Of a stretch of DNA of 64,000 nucleotides, positions 8,180-17,425 are shown one piece after another (the first letter of the stretch is position 1; every line of letters begins with the position of its first letter). The DNA is from Rhizobium brockwellii (GTDB lineage: Bacteria > Pseudomonadota > Alphaproteobacteria > Rhizobiales > Rhizobiaceae): assembly GCF_000769405.2 (NCBI RefSeq), contig NZ_CP053439.1, forward strand, positions 4,138,501 through 4,202,500. Direction: 5' to 3'. The translations under genes and the position numbers were made by a program. The notes beneath the pieces are model-generated. The model made no database searches and had not been told where the DNA came from. It saw nothing but the letters and a program-made list of their open reading frames with translations.

Positions 8180-9790
8180 ATGTTGTCAGACAATCGTTCC
8201 AGAAGCTTGCAGAGCCTGTTCATGCGCGGCGCCGCCGCCTTGCTGTTGTCGCTGACGACGGCCGCACCCGTGATGCTCGCCGCATCTCACGCGGGTGCGC
8301 AGACGGAAAAACCCGTCAGCGGCGGCACGATGACCATTATCAACGGTTCGGACATCAAGAGCTGGGATCCGGCGATCACCGCCGGCACCTATCCCGGCGG
8401 TCCAATGGATGTGCTCGACGCCGTCTACGGCTTTATCGTCTACGTCAACGACAAGGGCGTCGTGACCGGCGGCATGGCCGAAAGCCTGGCCAGCACCGAC
8501 GCCGTGACCTGGACCTTGAAGCTTCGCAAGGACATGAAGTTCACCGACGGTACGCCCTATGATGCGGAAGCCGTCAAATACAATTGGGACCGCGCCGCAG
8601 ATCCGGCCACGCTTTCACCGGCGCAGCCGTTCATATCCTCTTGGAACAAGGCGATCACCGTCGTCGATCCGCAGACGCTGACGATCAAGCTGTCCTCCCC
8701 GAACGCCAATTTCGCAGCCCAGGTCGCCGAGCTGTGCCCCTTCATCGCCTCGCCGGCAGCGTTGAAGGCCGCCAAGGAAAAGACCGACATCAAGCCGGTG
8801 GGCGCCGGCGCCTTTACGCTGACCGAGTGGAATCAGGGCATATCGATGACCATGGCCCGCAATCCCGGTTATTGGGATCAGCCGCGCCCTTATCTGGATA
8901 CGATCAAGTTCGCGATCATTCCCGAAACCAACAGCCGCATCGCCACCGTCGTTCAGGGCGGCGCAACGATGATGGCCGGCTATCCCTATCAGTTCGGCTC
9001 GAACGCAACGGCGCCGGGGGTTGCGACCCACGAGATCCCGATCCGCGGCATCAACCGCGCCTATCTCAACCAGGCCAAGGGTATCTTCACGGATGTTCGC
9101 GCCCGCGAGGCCTTCTATTCCGCCATCGACCGCGCGCGGCTGATGCAGGCCTTCACGCAGATGCCCGGATACAAGGCACCCAGCAATTATTTTGGAGAGA
9201 ATTCGCCCTATTTCGACAGCGCTTCATCTCTTCCAGCCTATGATCCGAAGAAGGCGCAGGAACTGTTCGATGCTCTGAAGGCGGACGGCAAGCCATTCTC
9301 GATCAAGATCGTCACCTATACCAACTCGGACCTGAAGCGTCTTGCCGCCTACATCCAGCAGGTGCTGACCGGCTATGAAGGCGCCTCGGCCGAGATCGTC
9401 GAGGTCGACCAGGCCTCGCTGATCCAGCGGTGCAAGACGCAGCTCGACTTCGACATCTGCGTCGAAGGCGGGGTGCTGGTGTCGAACGGTGCCGAGCCGA
9501 ACATTTCCAACCTGCTCAGTTCCGGCGGTGCTTTCAACTGGGGACAGTACAAGAGCGCCGAGATGGACGCTGCATTGAAGGAGGCCAGCTCCACCCTCGA
9601 CCCTGCTGCTGTCAAAGCCGCCTATGTCAAGGTTCAGAAGCTCGTTGCAACCGAAATGCCGCTTTACATCTTCGGGGAACAGACGCGCTCGCTGCTGCTG
9701 CGCGACAATACCGGCGGCGTCGTTCCTTCGAATGGCGGCATCCTGCAAAAGCAGTTCCTCTACGTCTGCACGGATGCCTGCCAGAAATAG
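8180..9790 (+). CDS. ABC transporter substrate-binding protein, family 5 (dipeptide/opine/nickel type)
   Basis: A 536-residue periplasmic binding protein of family 5 (DppA/OppA type). The signal peptide runs to about residue 40 (cleavage after AGA). The mature part shows typical family features such as WTLKLRKDMKFTDGTPYDAE near the N-terminal third. The ATG at 8180 has a strong ribosome site (aaaggag) six bases upstream. Its permease and ATPase genes lie downstream after an intervening enzyme gene, and an 11-base-pair hairpin follows the stop codon. The ligand is unknown; linkage to UbiD/UbiX points to a carboxylic acid or conjugate. Confidence 0.9.
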   Translation: MLSDNRSRSLQSLFMRGAAALLLSLTTAAPVMLAASHAGAQTEKPVSGGTMTIINGSDIKSWDPAITAGTYPGGPMDVLDAVYGFIVYVNDKGVVTGGMAESLASTDAVTWTLKLRKDMKFTDGTPYDAEAVKYNWDRAADPATLSPAQPFISSWNKAITVVDPQTLTIKLSSPNANFAAQVAELCPFIASPAALKAAKEKTDIKPVGAGAFTLTEWNQGISMTMARNPGYWDQPRPYLDTIKFAIIPETNSRIATVVQGGATMMAGYPYQFGSNATAPGVATHEIPIRGINRAYLNQAKGIFTDVRAREAFYSAIDRARLMQAFTQMPGYKAPSNYFGENSPYFDSASSLPAYDPKKAQELFDALKADGKPFSIKIVTYTNSDLKRLAAYIQQVLTGYEGASAEIVEVDQASLIQRCKTQLDFDICVEGGVLVSNGAEPNISNLLSSGGAFNWGQYKSAEMDAALKEASSTLDPAAVKAAYVKVQKLVATEMPLYIFGEQTRSLLLRDNTGGVVPSNGGILQKQFLYVCTDACQK

Positions 9791-9814
9791 CAGGTTGCAG
9801 ATCACGACGCGCAG

Positions 9815-9839
9815 GCTCGCCCGGAAGATCCGGGCGAGC
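9815..9839 (+). promoter_or_regulatory. Strong intra-operon hairpin after the binding-protein gene
   Basis: A perfect inverted repeat with 11-base arms and a 3-base loop (GCTCGCCCGGA, aga, TCCGGGCGAGC). No U-run follows, so it is not a standard Rho-independent terminator. Its place between the binding-protein gene and the rest of the importer operon fits an mRNA-stabilising or partial-attenuation hairpin. Confidence 0.6.
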
Positions 9840-9941
9840 AGCGAAGGGCCGGTCGATGGGCTGGACGACCATACACGCCAGAGACGTTAAGACGACAGAA
9901 TGAGCCCTGCGATGCGGGGCGATCGGAAAAGGTGGATGACG

Positions 9942-10874
9942 ATGATCGGCAATCGCAAGAAGGTGAAGTTTCGGGACCTGGTTTCCCGCAAGCAGGTGTT
10001 CACGCCCTGCGTCTGGGATTGCTACTCCGCCAAGGCGGCGGAAATGGCCGGCTTCGAGGCGATCCTGCTCAGCGGCGCATCGCTGGGATTCAGCATGTCC
10101 GGAGTGCCCGATCTTGGCCTGCACAATCAGGAGGAACTGGTCTACGCGACCGACCGCATCGCCGACTACTCGCCTTTGCCGCTGGTCATCGATGCTGATG
10201 ACGGCTTCGGTGATGTCGTCCAGACCTTCCGCACCTGTTATCGTCTCGCCAAGGCCGGTGCCGGAGCGATCCTGATCGAGGATACACCCAATGAACGCGG
10301 CTATGCGCGGTTCGGCCGCGCCATGGAGGCGGCGACGCTGGCCGGCAAGGTCGATGGCAACGTGCCGCATGAGGTCGTCTCGCAGGAACTGTGGCTCGCC
10401 AAGATCAAGGCCTCGATCGAGGCCTGTCAAGGCACCGATTGCGTGGTGATAGCGCGCACCGAATCCAAGCTCGAAAAGGGGTTGGACGACGCTATCGAAC
10501 GCTGCGTGCGCGCCGCAGCACTCGGCGCTGAGATGACCTATGTGCACGGCCTGCGCACGTTGGAGGAATGCCAGAAGGTGGCCAAGGAATTGCCCGGCTG
10601 GAAGATGTTCGGCGATGTCGCGACCGTCAACGGCGTGCCCTTCGTGCGGCTCGAGGAAATCGAGGCGCTCGGCTTCAACCTGGTGACCATGCACTATCTC
10701 GAGAAGGGATCGATGTATGGCATGATGGATTACGGTCGACATGTCTTCAAGGACCGCAGCACGCGCTATGCGGACGAGCATAGCATGGGCGGCATGACGC
10801 CTGCCGAGCAGAAAGCCTCGCTGGAGCGGGACAGCGGCTGGCTCGATGCCGAGGACAGATGGAAGGCGCTCTGA
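9942..10874 (+). CDS. Isocitrate lyase/PEP mutase superfamily enzyme
   Basis: A 310-residue TIM-barrel enzyme of the PEP mutase/isocitrate lyase superfamily, whose members make or break C-C or C-P bonds of 2-oxo acids using a metal. The conserved metal-site DADDGFGD follows LSGASLG, and AGAGAILIEDT is present, but I do not see the K-[KR]-C-G-H catalytic motif of isocitrate and methylisocitrate lyases; the equivalent region reads ERGYARFGR. It is therefore more like carboxyphosphonoenolpyruvate/PEP mutase, oxaloacetate decarboxylase or dimethylmalate-lyase relatives. The ATG at 9942 has an aaaggtgg ribosome site at good spacing; an earlier ATG at 9936 is too close to it. It is embedded inside the ABC importer operon, which suggests action on the imported compound or its decarboxylation product. 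Confidence 0.85.
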   Translation: MIGNRKKVKFRDLVSRKQVFTPCVWDCYSAKAAEMAGFEAILLSGASLGFSMSGVPDLGLHNQEELVYATDRIADYSPLPLVIDADDGFGDVVQTFRTCYRLAKAGAGAILIEDTPNERGYARFGRAMEAATLAGKVDGNVPHEVVSQELWLAKIKASIEACQGTDCVVIARTESKLEKGLDDAIERCVRAAALGAEMTYVHGLRTLEECQKVAKELPGWKMFGDVATVNGVPFVRLEEIEALGFNLVTMHYLEKGSMYGMMDYGRHVFKDRSTRYADEHSMGGMTPAEQKASLERDSGWLDAEDRWKAL

Positions 10875-10971
10875 TCCCGGAGGCTGGCCGCTCTGCCATC
10901 TCGTTTTGCGAAATCCGGATGCCGGTCCAGTCCGGCATTGGATGTTCCACCTAACAATCGGAGTCCGATCG

Positions 10972-11937
10972 TTGCGAATTGCCAAGCTCTCCTATCTGAA
11001 AGCGGTTGGCGTGCGGCTTCTGGCCGGCATTCCGGTCTTCCTGCTGGTGACGTTCTCGGCGACGGCGTTGTCGAGCCTGATGCCGGGGTCGGCGGCGCAG
11101 CTGATCCTTGGAGAGAACGCGACGCAGGCGCAGATCGATGCGCTGAACAGCCGCTACGGCTACGATCTGCCGGTCTGGGAACGTTATCTCGGCTGGCTCG
11201 GGCGGCTTCTTCAGGGAGATCTCGGGCAGACGATGTTCAGCCAGCAGTCCGTGGCAAAACTCCTGGTCGACCGGGCGGCGGTGACGTTCGAGATTGCGCT
11301 GCTTGCGATGTTCGTCTCGCTCCTGATCGGCGTGCCGCTCGCCATGTATACGGCCAGCCGGCCGGGCGGCATCGTCGATACGGTGCTGCGGGCGGTCTCC
11401 TCGGTCATGCTGTCGATCCCGACTTTCGTCATCGTGGTTCTGCTCGGCTTCGTCTTCGCAATCGTGCTGCGCTGGCTGCCGGCGACCGGCTGGGTTACCT
11501 TCGGCGAAGATCCGATCGGCAATCTCTATTACGTCGCCTTGCCGGTCATGTGCCTCAGCGTGCACCAGGCAGCCTATTTCTACAGGGTGAGCCGCAGCGA
11601 ATTCGTCGCGATCCTCCAGGAGGACTATGTCCTCGTTGCCAGGGCCAAGGGCCTGCCGACGCGCTATATCCTGATGCGCCACGTGCTGCGCCCGGCCTCT
11701 CCCCAGGTGTTGACGGTGATGGGCCTGTCCATGACCTATCTGCTCGGCGGTTCCTTCATCGTCGAGAGCTATTTCGCGGTGCCCGGCATCGGCTGGACCG
11801 TTCTCAACGCGGTGAGCAGCCACGACCTGCCCGTCATGCAGGCCATTCTGTCGCTGACGGTGGTGATCTTCGTCGTCATCTTCATCCTGGTCGATCTCGG
11901 TTACGCGCTGATCGATCCGCGGGTGGACGTGTCATGA
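10972..11937 (+). CDS. Dipeptide/opine-type ABC transporter permease 1 (DppB family)
   Basis: A 321-residue DppB/OppB-type inner-membrane permease. It has the N-terminal helix followed by the periplasmic segment with LSSLMPGSAAQLILG, then five further helices; the cytoplasmic loop contacting the ATPase reads YVLVARAKGLP. I chose the TTG at 10972 because a cggag ribosome site lies eight bases upstream and the protein then begins at the usual position; an in-frame ATG at 10942 is the alternative. It overlaps the next permease by four bases (ATGA). Confidence 0.9.
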   Translation: MRIAKLSYLKAVGVRLLAGIPVFLLVTFSATALSSLMPGSAAQLILGENATQAQIDALNSRYGYDLPVWERYLGWLGRLLQGDLGQTMFSQQSVAKLLVDRAAVTFEIALLAMFVSLLIGVPLAMYTASRPGGIVDTVLRAVSSVMLSIPTFVIVVLLGFVFAIVLRWLPATGWVTFGEDPIGNLYYVALPVMCLSVHQAAYFYRVSRSEFVAILQEDYVLVARAKGLPTRYILMRHVLRPASPQVLTVMGLSMTYLLGGSFIVESYFAVPGIGWTVLNAVSSHDLPVMQAILSLTVVIFVVIFILVDLGYALIDPRVDVS

Positions 11938-12857
11938 GCCGCCTTAAGCCGACACAAACGGACCTCGTGCCCGGCGAAGCGGCCGCATTGGCGGAGACGT
12001 TGAATGCCGCGATGCCGAAGACCGCGCGTTTCCGCATGCCGAGCGGCCATCCGATGGAATGGTTCGCCTTCGTGTTCCTGGCGGTCCTGATCATCTCCTC
12101 GGTTTTCGTGGAGTTCATTCCGGGTCTCGTTCGGGCAAGCTTCCCCTATGGCGATTTCTCGCAAGGCCCGGAATGGAGCCTGAACGGCCTGTTCGGAACC
12201 GATGCGCTCGGGCGCAGCATCCTGTCCCGGGTGCTCTACGGTGCGCGAACGACGCTCGCCATCGTCTCGGTCGCGACGCTGATCTCGCTGGTGATCGGCA
12301 TGATCCTCGGAATGCTGGCCGGCTTCTATCGCGGCCCGGTCGAGCGGATCGTCGATCTCTATGCCAATTCCATGGCGTCGCTTCCGCCGATCCTCGTCAT
12401 CCTGGCGCTGATATCGGTGACCGGAAATTCGGTTTTCACGATGATGCTGGCACTTGGCCTGCTCGATATCGGAACCTATGCACGCATCGCCAAAGGCGGC
12501 GTGATTGCCCAGAACGACCGTGATTACGTGCTGGCGGCACGCGCCATGGGCGCGTCGGACATGCGCCTTCTGCTGCGCGAGATCCTGCCTAATCTCGTTC
12601 CGGCGCTGACGGCCATCGTTCCGCCGCTGATGGCGGGGCTGATCATCACGGAGGGATCGCTGAGTTTTCTCGGTTACGGCATTCCAGCGCCGGCGCCGAG
12701 CTGGGGCGGGATGATCGCCAGCTCGACCGACCTGCTCAGCCGCTTTCCACTGCTGATCTTCGGACCAATCGTCGCCATCGTTCTAACAGTTTACTCGCTC
12801 AACACGGTCGGGGATTGTCTGGCCCGTCGCATGAACCATCGCGGCAGGGAACTCTGA
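11934..12857 (+). CDS. Dipeptide/opine-type ABC transporter permease 2 (DppC family)
   Basis: A 307-residue DppC/OppC-type permease, translationally coupled to the first permease. The family signature LFGTDALGRSILSRVLYGAR precedes the permease core, and the ATPase-contact loop reads DYVLAARAMGASD. The C-terminal part contains SLSFLGYGIPAPAPSWGGMI, typical of the family. It should pair with the DppB-type protein to form the channel. Confidence 0.93.
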   Translation: MSRLKPTQTDLVPGEAAALAETLNAAMPKTARFRMPSGHPMEWFAFVFLAVLIISSVFVEFIPGLVRASFPYGDFSQGPEWSLNGLFGTDALGRSILSRVLYGARTTLAIVSVATLISLVIGMILGMLAGFYRGPVERIVDLYANSMASLPPILVILALISVTGNSVFTMMLALGLLDIGTYARIAKGGVIAQNDRDYVLAARAMGASDMRLLLREILPNLVPALTAIVPPLMAGLIITEGSLSFLGYGIPAPAPSWGGMIASSTDLLSRFPLLIFGPIVAIVLTVYSLNTVGDCLARRMNHRGREL

Positions 12858-12858
12858 T

Positions 12859-13890
12859 ATGAACGAGGCAGCGAACACCACCCCGGTCCTCGATTGTCAC
12901 GAGCTGTCCTGTCATTTCAGGTCGCCGTTCGGGCCGATCCGCGTGCTGCATGACGTGAGCTTCAGCATCCCGCCGCGCACGACGCTCGGCATCGTCGGAG
13001 AATCCGGCGCGGGCAAATCCATGCTGGTCAAGACGATCATGGGCATTGCGCCGGAGGGCATGAAAACCAGCGGTCGCATCCTTGTCGACGGGACCGATCT
13101 CTCGACGCTTAACGAGACGAAACGCCGCGCCTTTCTCGGCCGCAGGTTCGGGATGGTTTTCCAGAACCCGATGACATCCCTCAACCCGTTCGTACGGGTG
13201 GGGCGGCAGATCGAAGAGGCGAGCCGCTTCCATCTGCGGCTTGGAAAGGCGCAGGCAAAGGCACTCGCGATCGAACTGCTGGCAAGCGTCGGCATTCCCG
13301 ATGCCGCGGAATGTTACGGGCATTATCCGCATCAGTTTTCGGGCGGCATGAAGCAGAGGATCATGATCGCCACGGCACTTGCCTGCCAGCCGGATCTGCT
13401 GATCGCCGACGAGGCGACGACCGCGCTCGACGTGACGGTTCAGAAGGAAATTCTCGATCTGCTGCAGCTTATCCAGCAGCAGCGGCAGATGTCGATGATC
13501 CTGGTCACGCACAATCTGGGCATCGTCGCGGGACGCACCGACGACATCCTCGTGCTCTATGGCGGGCATGTCGTGGAATACGGCCCGACGGACGCCGTCT
13601 TTTCCCATCCGCGCCATCGCTATACCGAGGCTCTGCTTTCGGCGATGCCGCGCATGGACCAGCCGGCTCATACGAAATTGCACACGATCCCGGGCCGTCC
13701 GCCCGATCTCGCCGATCCCGCGCCGGGATGCCCGTTCGCACCGCGCTGTCCCGCCGCCGAGGCTCGCTGCCATGTCTCGATGCCGCCGATGACCACCAGT
13801 GCGGACGGCAAGCATCGCTTCGCCTGCTATGTGCCTGTTCAAACCGGCGATGCAGCCGACGCTGCGGTCGAAAGGAGGGCATTGTCATGA
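12859..13890 (+). CDS. Dipeptide/opine-type ABC transporter ATPase 1 (DppD family)
   Basis: A 343-residue ATPase. Walker A is GESGAGKS, the Q-loop QNPMTSLNP, the ABC signature [12 protein letters not shown] and Walker [13 protein letters not shown]. The C-terminal oligopeptide-transporter extension includes the cysteine-rich region [18 protein letters not shown]. It begins one base after the permease stop and overlaps the second ATPase gene by four bases (ATGA at 13887). Confidence 0.95.
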   Translation: MNEAANTTPVLDCHELSCHFRSPFGPIRVLHDVSFSIPPRTTLGIVGESGAGKSMLVKTIMGIAPEGMKTSGRILVDGTDLSTLNETKRRAFLGRRFGMVFQNPMTSLNPFVRVGRQIEEASRFHLRLGKAQAKALAIELLASVGIPDAAECYGHYPHQFSGGMKQRIMIATALACQPDLLIADEATTALDVTVQKEILDLLQLIQQQRQMSMILVTHNLGIVAGRTDDILVLYGGHVVEYGPTDAVFSHPRHRYTEALLSAMPRMDQPAHTKLHTIPGRPPDLADPAPGCPFAPRCPAAEARCHVSMPPMTTSADGKHRFACYVPVQTGDAADAAVERRALS

Positions 13891-14954
13891 ATGACAAGGC
13901 TTCCGGCCGGGCCGTCGATTCAGGTGCCGCAACGCATACCTTCGATGCTTTCCTGCGCGACGACGCGCTTTTGAAAGTACGCGATCTCTCGGTCAGATAC
14001 CGGCGCGGCGGCAAGATCTTTGTTGCGGTCGACGGCGTCTCCTTCGACGTGGCACCCGGGGAAACGCTCGGTCTCGTCGGAGAGTCGGGCAGCGGCAAGA
14101 CGACCATCGGCCGTGCCCTTCTGAAGCTGCTGCCGAAGGCGGACACGCGTGTCGACGGCCACGTCGAATATGACGGCCTGAATGTTGCCGACCGGTCTGC
14201 TTCCGATCTTCGCGCCATCCGCAGCAAGCTGCAGATGATCTTCCAGGACCCGATTTCTTCCTTCAATCCGCGCCGCAAGGTGCAGGATATCGTCGGAGAA
14301 GGCCTTGAGATCCAGGGCATCCGCAAAGCGGAAAGACTGGAAAGGGTCGATCGTGCGCTCAACGATGTCGGCATGAGCCGGACGATGGTGGAGGGCCGCA
14401 GGCCGCATCAGTTTTCCGGCGGCCAGTGCCAACGTATTGCGATCGCGCGGGCGCTTGCCGTTGGGCCGGAGCTGATCGTCTGCGACGAGCCGGTTGCATC
14501 TCTCGACGTGTCGGTGCAGGCGCATGTGATCAATCTTCTGCAGGATATCCGCCAGAAGCGAAACCTGGCGCTGATCTTCATTTCCCACGATCTCGCCGTC
14601 GTGCGCAATGTCAGCGACAGGGTCGCCGTCCTCTACATGGGTAAGATCGTCGAGATCGGAACCGGCGATGCCATCTATCAGCGTCCGGCGCATCCCTATA
14701 CCCGCATGCTGCTGGAAGCAGTCCCGGTTCCCGATGCCAGCCGGAAGATCGTGCCGAGCGCAACGCCGACTCAGGCCTCCTCGCGGAGCGCGCCGCCGTC
14801 CGGATGCCGGTTCCGCCTGCGTTGCCCACGCGCTCAGGCGGTCTGCGCAGCGCAGGAACCGAAGCTTGCAGCGATGCCCTACGGCCAATTCGCGGCCTGT
14901 CATTTCCCTCACGACGAACCGGCACCCGGAATGAAGACGGCGGAGCAAGCGTGA
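13887..14954 (+). CDS. Dipeptide/opine-type ABC transporter ATPase 2 (DppF family)
   Basis: A 355-residue ATPase completing the importer. Walker A is GESGSGKTT, the Q-loop QDPISSFNPR, the signature FSGGQCQRIAIARAL and Walker B LIVCDEPVASLD. The C-terminal cysteine-containing extension (SGCRFRLRCPRAQAVC) is characteristic. The ATG at 13887 is preceded by a strong aaaggagg ribosome site inside the upstream gene. The stop overlaps the next start (TGATG). Confidence 0.95.
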   Translation: MNDKASGRAVDSGAATHTFDAFLRDDALLKVRDLSVRYRRGGKIFVAVDGVSFDVAPGETLGLVGESGSGKTTIGRALLKLLPKADTRVDGHVEYDGLNVADRSASDLRAIRSKLQMIFQDPISSFNPRRKVQDIVGEGLEIQGIRKAERLERVDRALNDVGMSRTMVEGRRPHQFSGGQCQRIAIARALAVGPELIVCDEPVASLDVSVQAHVINLLQDIRQKRNLALIFISHDLAVVRNVSDRVAVLYMGKIVEIGTGDAIYQRPAHPYTRMLLEAVPVPDASRKIVPSATPTQASSRSAPPSGCRFRLRCPRAQAVCAAQEPKLAAMPYGQFAACHFPHDEPAPGMKTAEQA

Positions 14955-15532
14955 TGGAAAAAGCCCCTGATGCATTCGACGAAAAAACGCTGGCAAGCGG
15001 CACCGCGCGCTCGGAACAGGATGCTGAAGCTGCGAGGCGCGCTACTTTCTGTGCCAATGTGTTCGATGTCATGGTCCAGCTCTACGGCGAGCCCGGCATC
15101 GCGTCTTGGTGCCTCGAAGCCCAGAACAGTCATGCGGTGGACGTGCCGTCTCTGCTGTTCTTCGCTCTTGCGGATAGTGACGGACACGGCGCGGATGACG
15201 GCGAGATGCAGCGGCTTCTGGAACGTGCCGGCGAATGGCGTTCGCTTTTCGTCCTGCCGTTGCGACATCTTCGGCTAACCCTGCGTCAAGGCCGCAGGAA
15301 CACGGCAGAGATTGAATTTTACGAGAAGATCAAAGCAGCGGAGCTGGAGGCGGAACGGTTGCAGGTCCGGCGTCTGGCCGACGACTTTCTCCCGCTCGAA
15401 GGGCCGGGCGGGCTGGCAGCCCGTTATCTCGAAACGATTTCCATGCCGGAACCCAAGGCAGGGGCGTTGATCGGGCGGCTTCGAGCCGCCGCCAAAGCCG
15501 TGTGCTGCGGCCTTCCCCATCATGCGCACTGA
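14954..15532 (+). CDS. TIGR02444/DUF2390 family protein
   Basis: A 192-residue protein with a recognisable TIGR02444 (DUF2390) region at about residues 32-130: ANVFDVMVQLYGEPGIASWC followed by LEAQNSHAVDVPSLLFFALA. The family has no established function. Its start overlaps the stop of the second ATPase gene, so it belongs to the transporter operon; a GTG three bases upstream is an alternative start. The C-terminal part is arginine- and alanine-rich, with no membrane segment or signal peptide visible. A link to the importer or to the carboxylic-acid enzymes is inference from position only. Confidence 0.75.
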   Translation: MEKAPDAFDEKTLASGTARSEQDAEAARRATFCANVFDVMVQLYGEPGIASWCLEAQNSHAVDVPSLLFFALADSDGHGADDGEMQRLLERAGEWRSLFVLPLRHLRLTLRQGRRNTAEIEFYEKIKAAELEAERLQVRRLADDFLPLEGPGGLAARYLETISMPEPKAGALIGRLRAAAKAVCCGLPHHAH

Positions 15533-15547
15533 GGATCTGAAGACATC

Positions 15548-15730
15548 ATGAGCGATTTCGACGTCCTTTTCACGGGAACCATCGTCATCGAAGAAGGTGT
15601 CGCGGAAAACTCCGTCGCCGTCACTGGCGGCATTACCGCTGCGATCGAGACAGGCTGCGCTCCCGGCGCGCGTGTTCGATTTCGGCACTTACCTTCTCAC
15701 ACTTATCGAGCTTCAAGGACATCGAGATGA
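15548..15730 (+). pseudogene. Truncated amidohydrolase N-terminus (dihydroorotase/allantoinase-like)
   Basis: The first 30 or so codons read like the start of a cyclic amidohydrolase (FDVLFTGTIVIEEGVAENSV, then AVTGG and AAIE). The metal-binding His-x-His segment that should follow about 25 residues later is absent, and the frame continues into unrelated sequence until a stop inside the next gene start. It is best read as the 5' remnant of a deleted gene sitting in the operon, though a functional 60-residue peptide cannot be excluded. Confidence 0.5.
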
Positions 15731-17340
15731 ACACCATAATTTTAGACGGTGACAGCCTGACGATCAAAGATACCGTTCGCATCGCGCGCCAGGGTGCCAA
15801 GGTAGCGCTCGCCGATGCAGCGCGCGCCGAAATCATCAAGGTGAGAAACTATATCGAGGAAAACTGGCTGACCGAAAACGCGCCGCCAACCTACGGCTTC
15901 AACACCGGCGTCGGCAAGCTCAAGGACTATGCGATCAACCAGGCCGACAACGACCGCTTCCAGCGCAATATCGTCCTCTCTCATTGCTCCGGCATCGGAG
16001 TACCGGCGTCGGAAGAAATCGTCCGCGCCATGATGGCCGTCCGTATCAACGCCTTCTGCCTCGGAGTTTCCGGCCTGCGGATCGAGGTGGTTGACCGTCT
16101 CGTTGAGATGTTGAACCGCGGCGTTCACCCTGTGGTGCCGATCCAGGGGTCGGTCGGCGCGTCTGGCGATCTGGCGCCGCTCGCGCACATGGTTTCGGTG
16201 CTGATCGGCTATGAGGAGGCGGAAGCCTATTACCAGGGCGAACGCATGCCGGCGCCGCAGGCTCTGGAAAAAGCCGGCATCTCCCCGATTGCTTTCGATC
16301 TCAAGGCGAAGGACTGCCTTGCCCTCATCAATGGCAACAGCCTCTGCGCGGCCATGGCGGTTCTCAACCTCCACGACGCCGAGATGCTGATGAAGACAGC
16401 CGATGCGGCCGGTGCGCTCAGTCTGGAGGCGATCCGCGGCGAGCAGGCGGCGTTCGATCCCCGCATTCATCTCGTGCGCAAGCAGCCCGGGCAGATCGCG
16501 ACAGCGGAAAATATCCGTCGCATTATCGAGGGTAGCCGTCGGACAACCGAGGCAGCGCGTGCGGTACGCCTCGAGGACGATATTCTGCATCCGAAACACA
16601 CCGCCCGGGTCCAGGATCAGTATTCCTTCCGTTGCCTGCCGCAGGTGCATGGAAGCTGCCGCGACCAGTTGGAGCACGCCAAGGAGTTGATCACGCGCGA
16701 GCTCAACGCCGCGACCGATAATCCGCTCGTCTTCTGGAACGAACTCGGCGCGCTGGAATTCCTGTCCGGCGGCAATTTCCATTGCGAACCTATCGCTTTC
16801 GCCATGGACATCCTGACGATCGCTTTGGTGGAAATCGGCAATATTTCCGAGCGACGCCTGTTCTCGCTCTGCGACACGACATTGAACTACGGTCTGCCGC
16901 CGAACCTTGCCGGCAAGCCGATCGGCCTCAATTACGGCTATGGCATCATCTCGACGGCTGCGGCGTCCGTCGCATCGGAAAACAAGACGCTGGCTTTTCC
17001 CGCCGTTGCCGATAGCATCCCGACCAAGAGCAGCCAGGAAGACCATGTTTCGATGGCGACATGGGCATGCCGCAAGACGCGTCAGGTGGTCGACAACATG
17101 CCGAAGATCCTTGGTGTCGAATGCCTGCTTGCGGCCCGCGCCATCTTCCTGACCGAAGAGGCGCTCGGCGGCTACAAGCTCGGAGCCGGCAGCCAGGCGC
17201 TCTATGACGCGCTTCGCGACGCGATCCCGTTCCAGCAGGAGGACAGCTACATGCCCAAGCAGACCACACCGGCGCTCGAGATCGTGCGGTCCGGCGCATT
17301 TCTCGAGGCCATCGAAAACAAGATCGGCGCGCTGAAATAG
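15727..17340 (+). CDS. hutH: Histidine/aromatic amino-acid ammonia-lyase (HutH-like)
   Basis: A 537-residue MIO-dependent lyase that would release ammonia from histidine or another aromatic amino acid. The tripeptide forming the MIO cofactor is Ala145-Ser146-Gly147 in QGSVGASGDLAPLAH. The substrate-selectivity position reads Ser85-His86 in NIVLSHCSG, the pair found in histidine ammonia-lyases rather than in tyrosine or phenylalanine lyases. The late catalytic Glu lies in QEDHVSMA near residue 438. The usual hutU, hutI and hutG neighbours are absent, so this may be a stray or specialised copy; the next gene is an aromatic-type aminotransferase. The length is slightly above the usual 510 residues of HutH. 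Confidence 0.85.
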   Translation: MNTIILDGDSLTIKDTVRIARQGAKVALADAARAEIIKVRNYIEENWLTENAPPTYGFNTGVGKLKDYAINQADNDRFQRNIVLSHCSGIGVPASEEIVRAMMAVRINAFCLGVSGLRIEVVDRLVEMLNRGVHPVVPIQGSVGASGDLAPLAHMVSVLIGYEEAEAYYQGERMPAPQALEKAGISPIAFDLKAKDCLALINGNSLCAAMAVLNLHDAEMLMKTADAAGALSLEAIRGEQAAFDPRIHLVRKQPGQIATAENIRRIIEGSRRTTEAARAVRLEDDILHPKHTARVQDQYSFRCLPQVHGSCRDQLEHAKELITRELNAATDNPLVFWNELGALEFLSGGNFHCEPIAFAMDILTIALVEIGNISERRLFSLCDTTLNYGLPPNLAGKPIGLNYGYGIISTAAASVASENKTLAFPAVADSIPTKSSQEDHVSMATWACRKTRQVVDNMPKILGVECLLAARAIFLTEEALGGYKLGAGSQALYDALRDAIPFQQEDSYMPKQTTPALEIVRSGAFLEAIENKIGALK

Positions 17341-17425
17341 GCGGGCCGGCTGATTTCGGCTGCGGCCGCATCATGAGGCGCCGGCGTTTCATCGCCGCCT
17401 GCAATTCCCCTGACCGGAGACAACC

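Noticed and set aside
9942..10874. Isocitrate or methylisocitrate lyase
   Set aside because: The catalytic K-[KR]-C-G-H motif is not present.
9627..10985. 452-codon open frame on the minus strand
   Set aside because: Antisense of the binding-protein end and the PEP-mutase-like gene; amino-acid composition rich in Arg and His without any motif.
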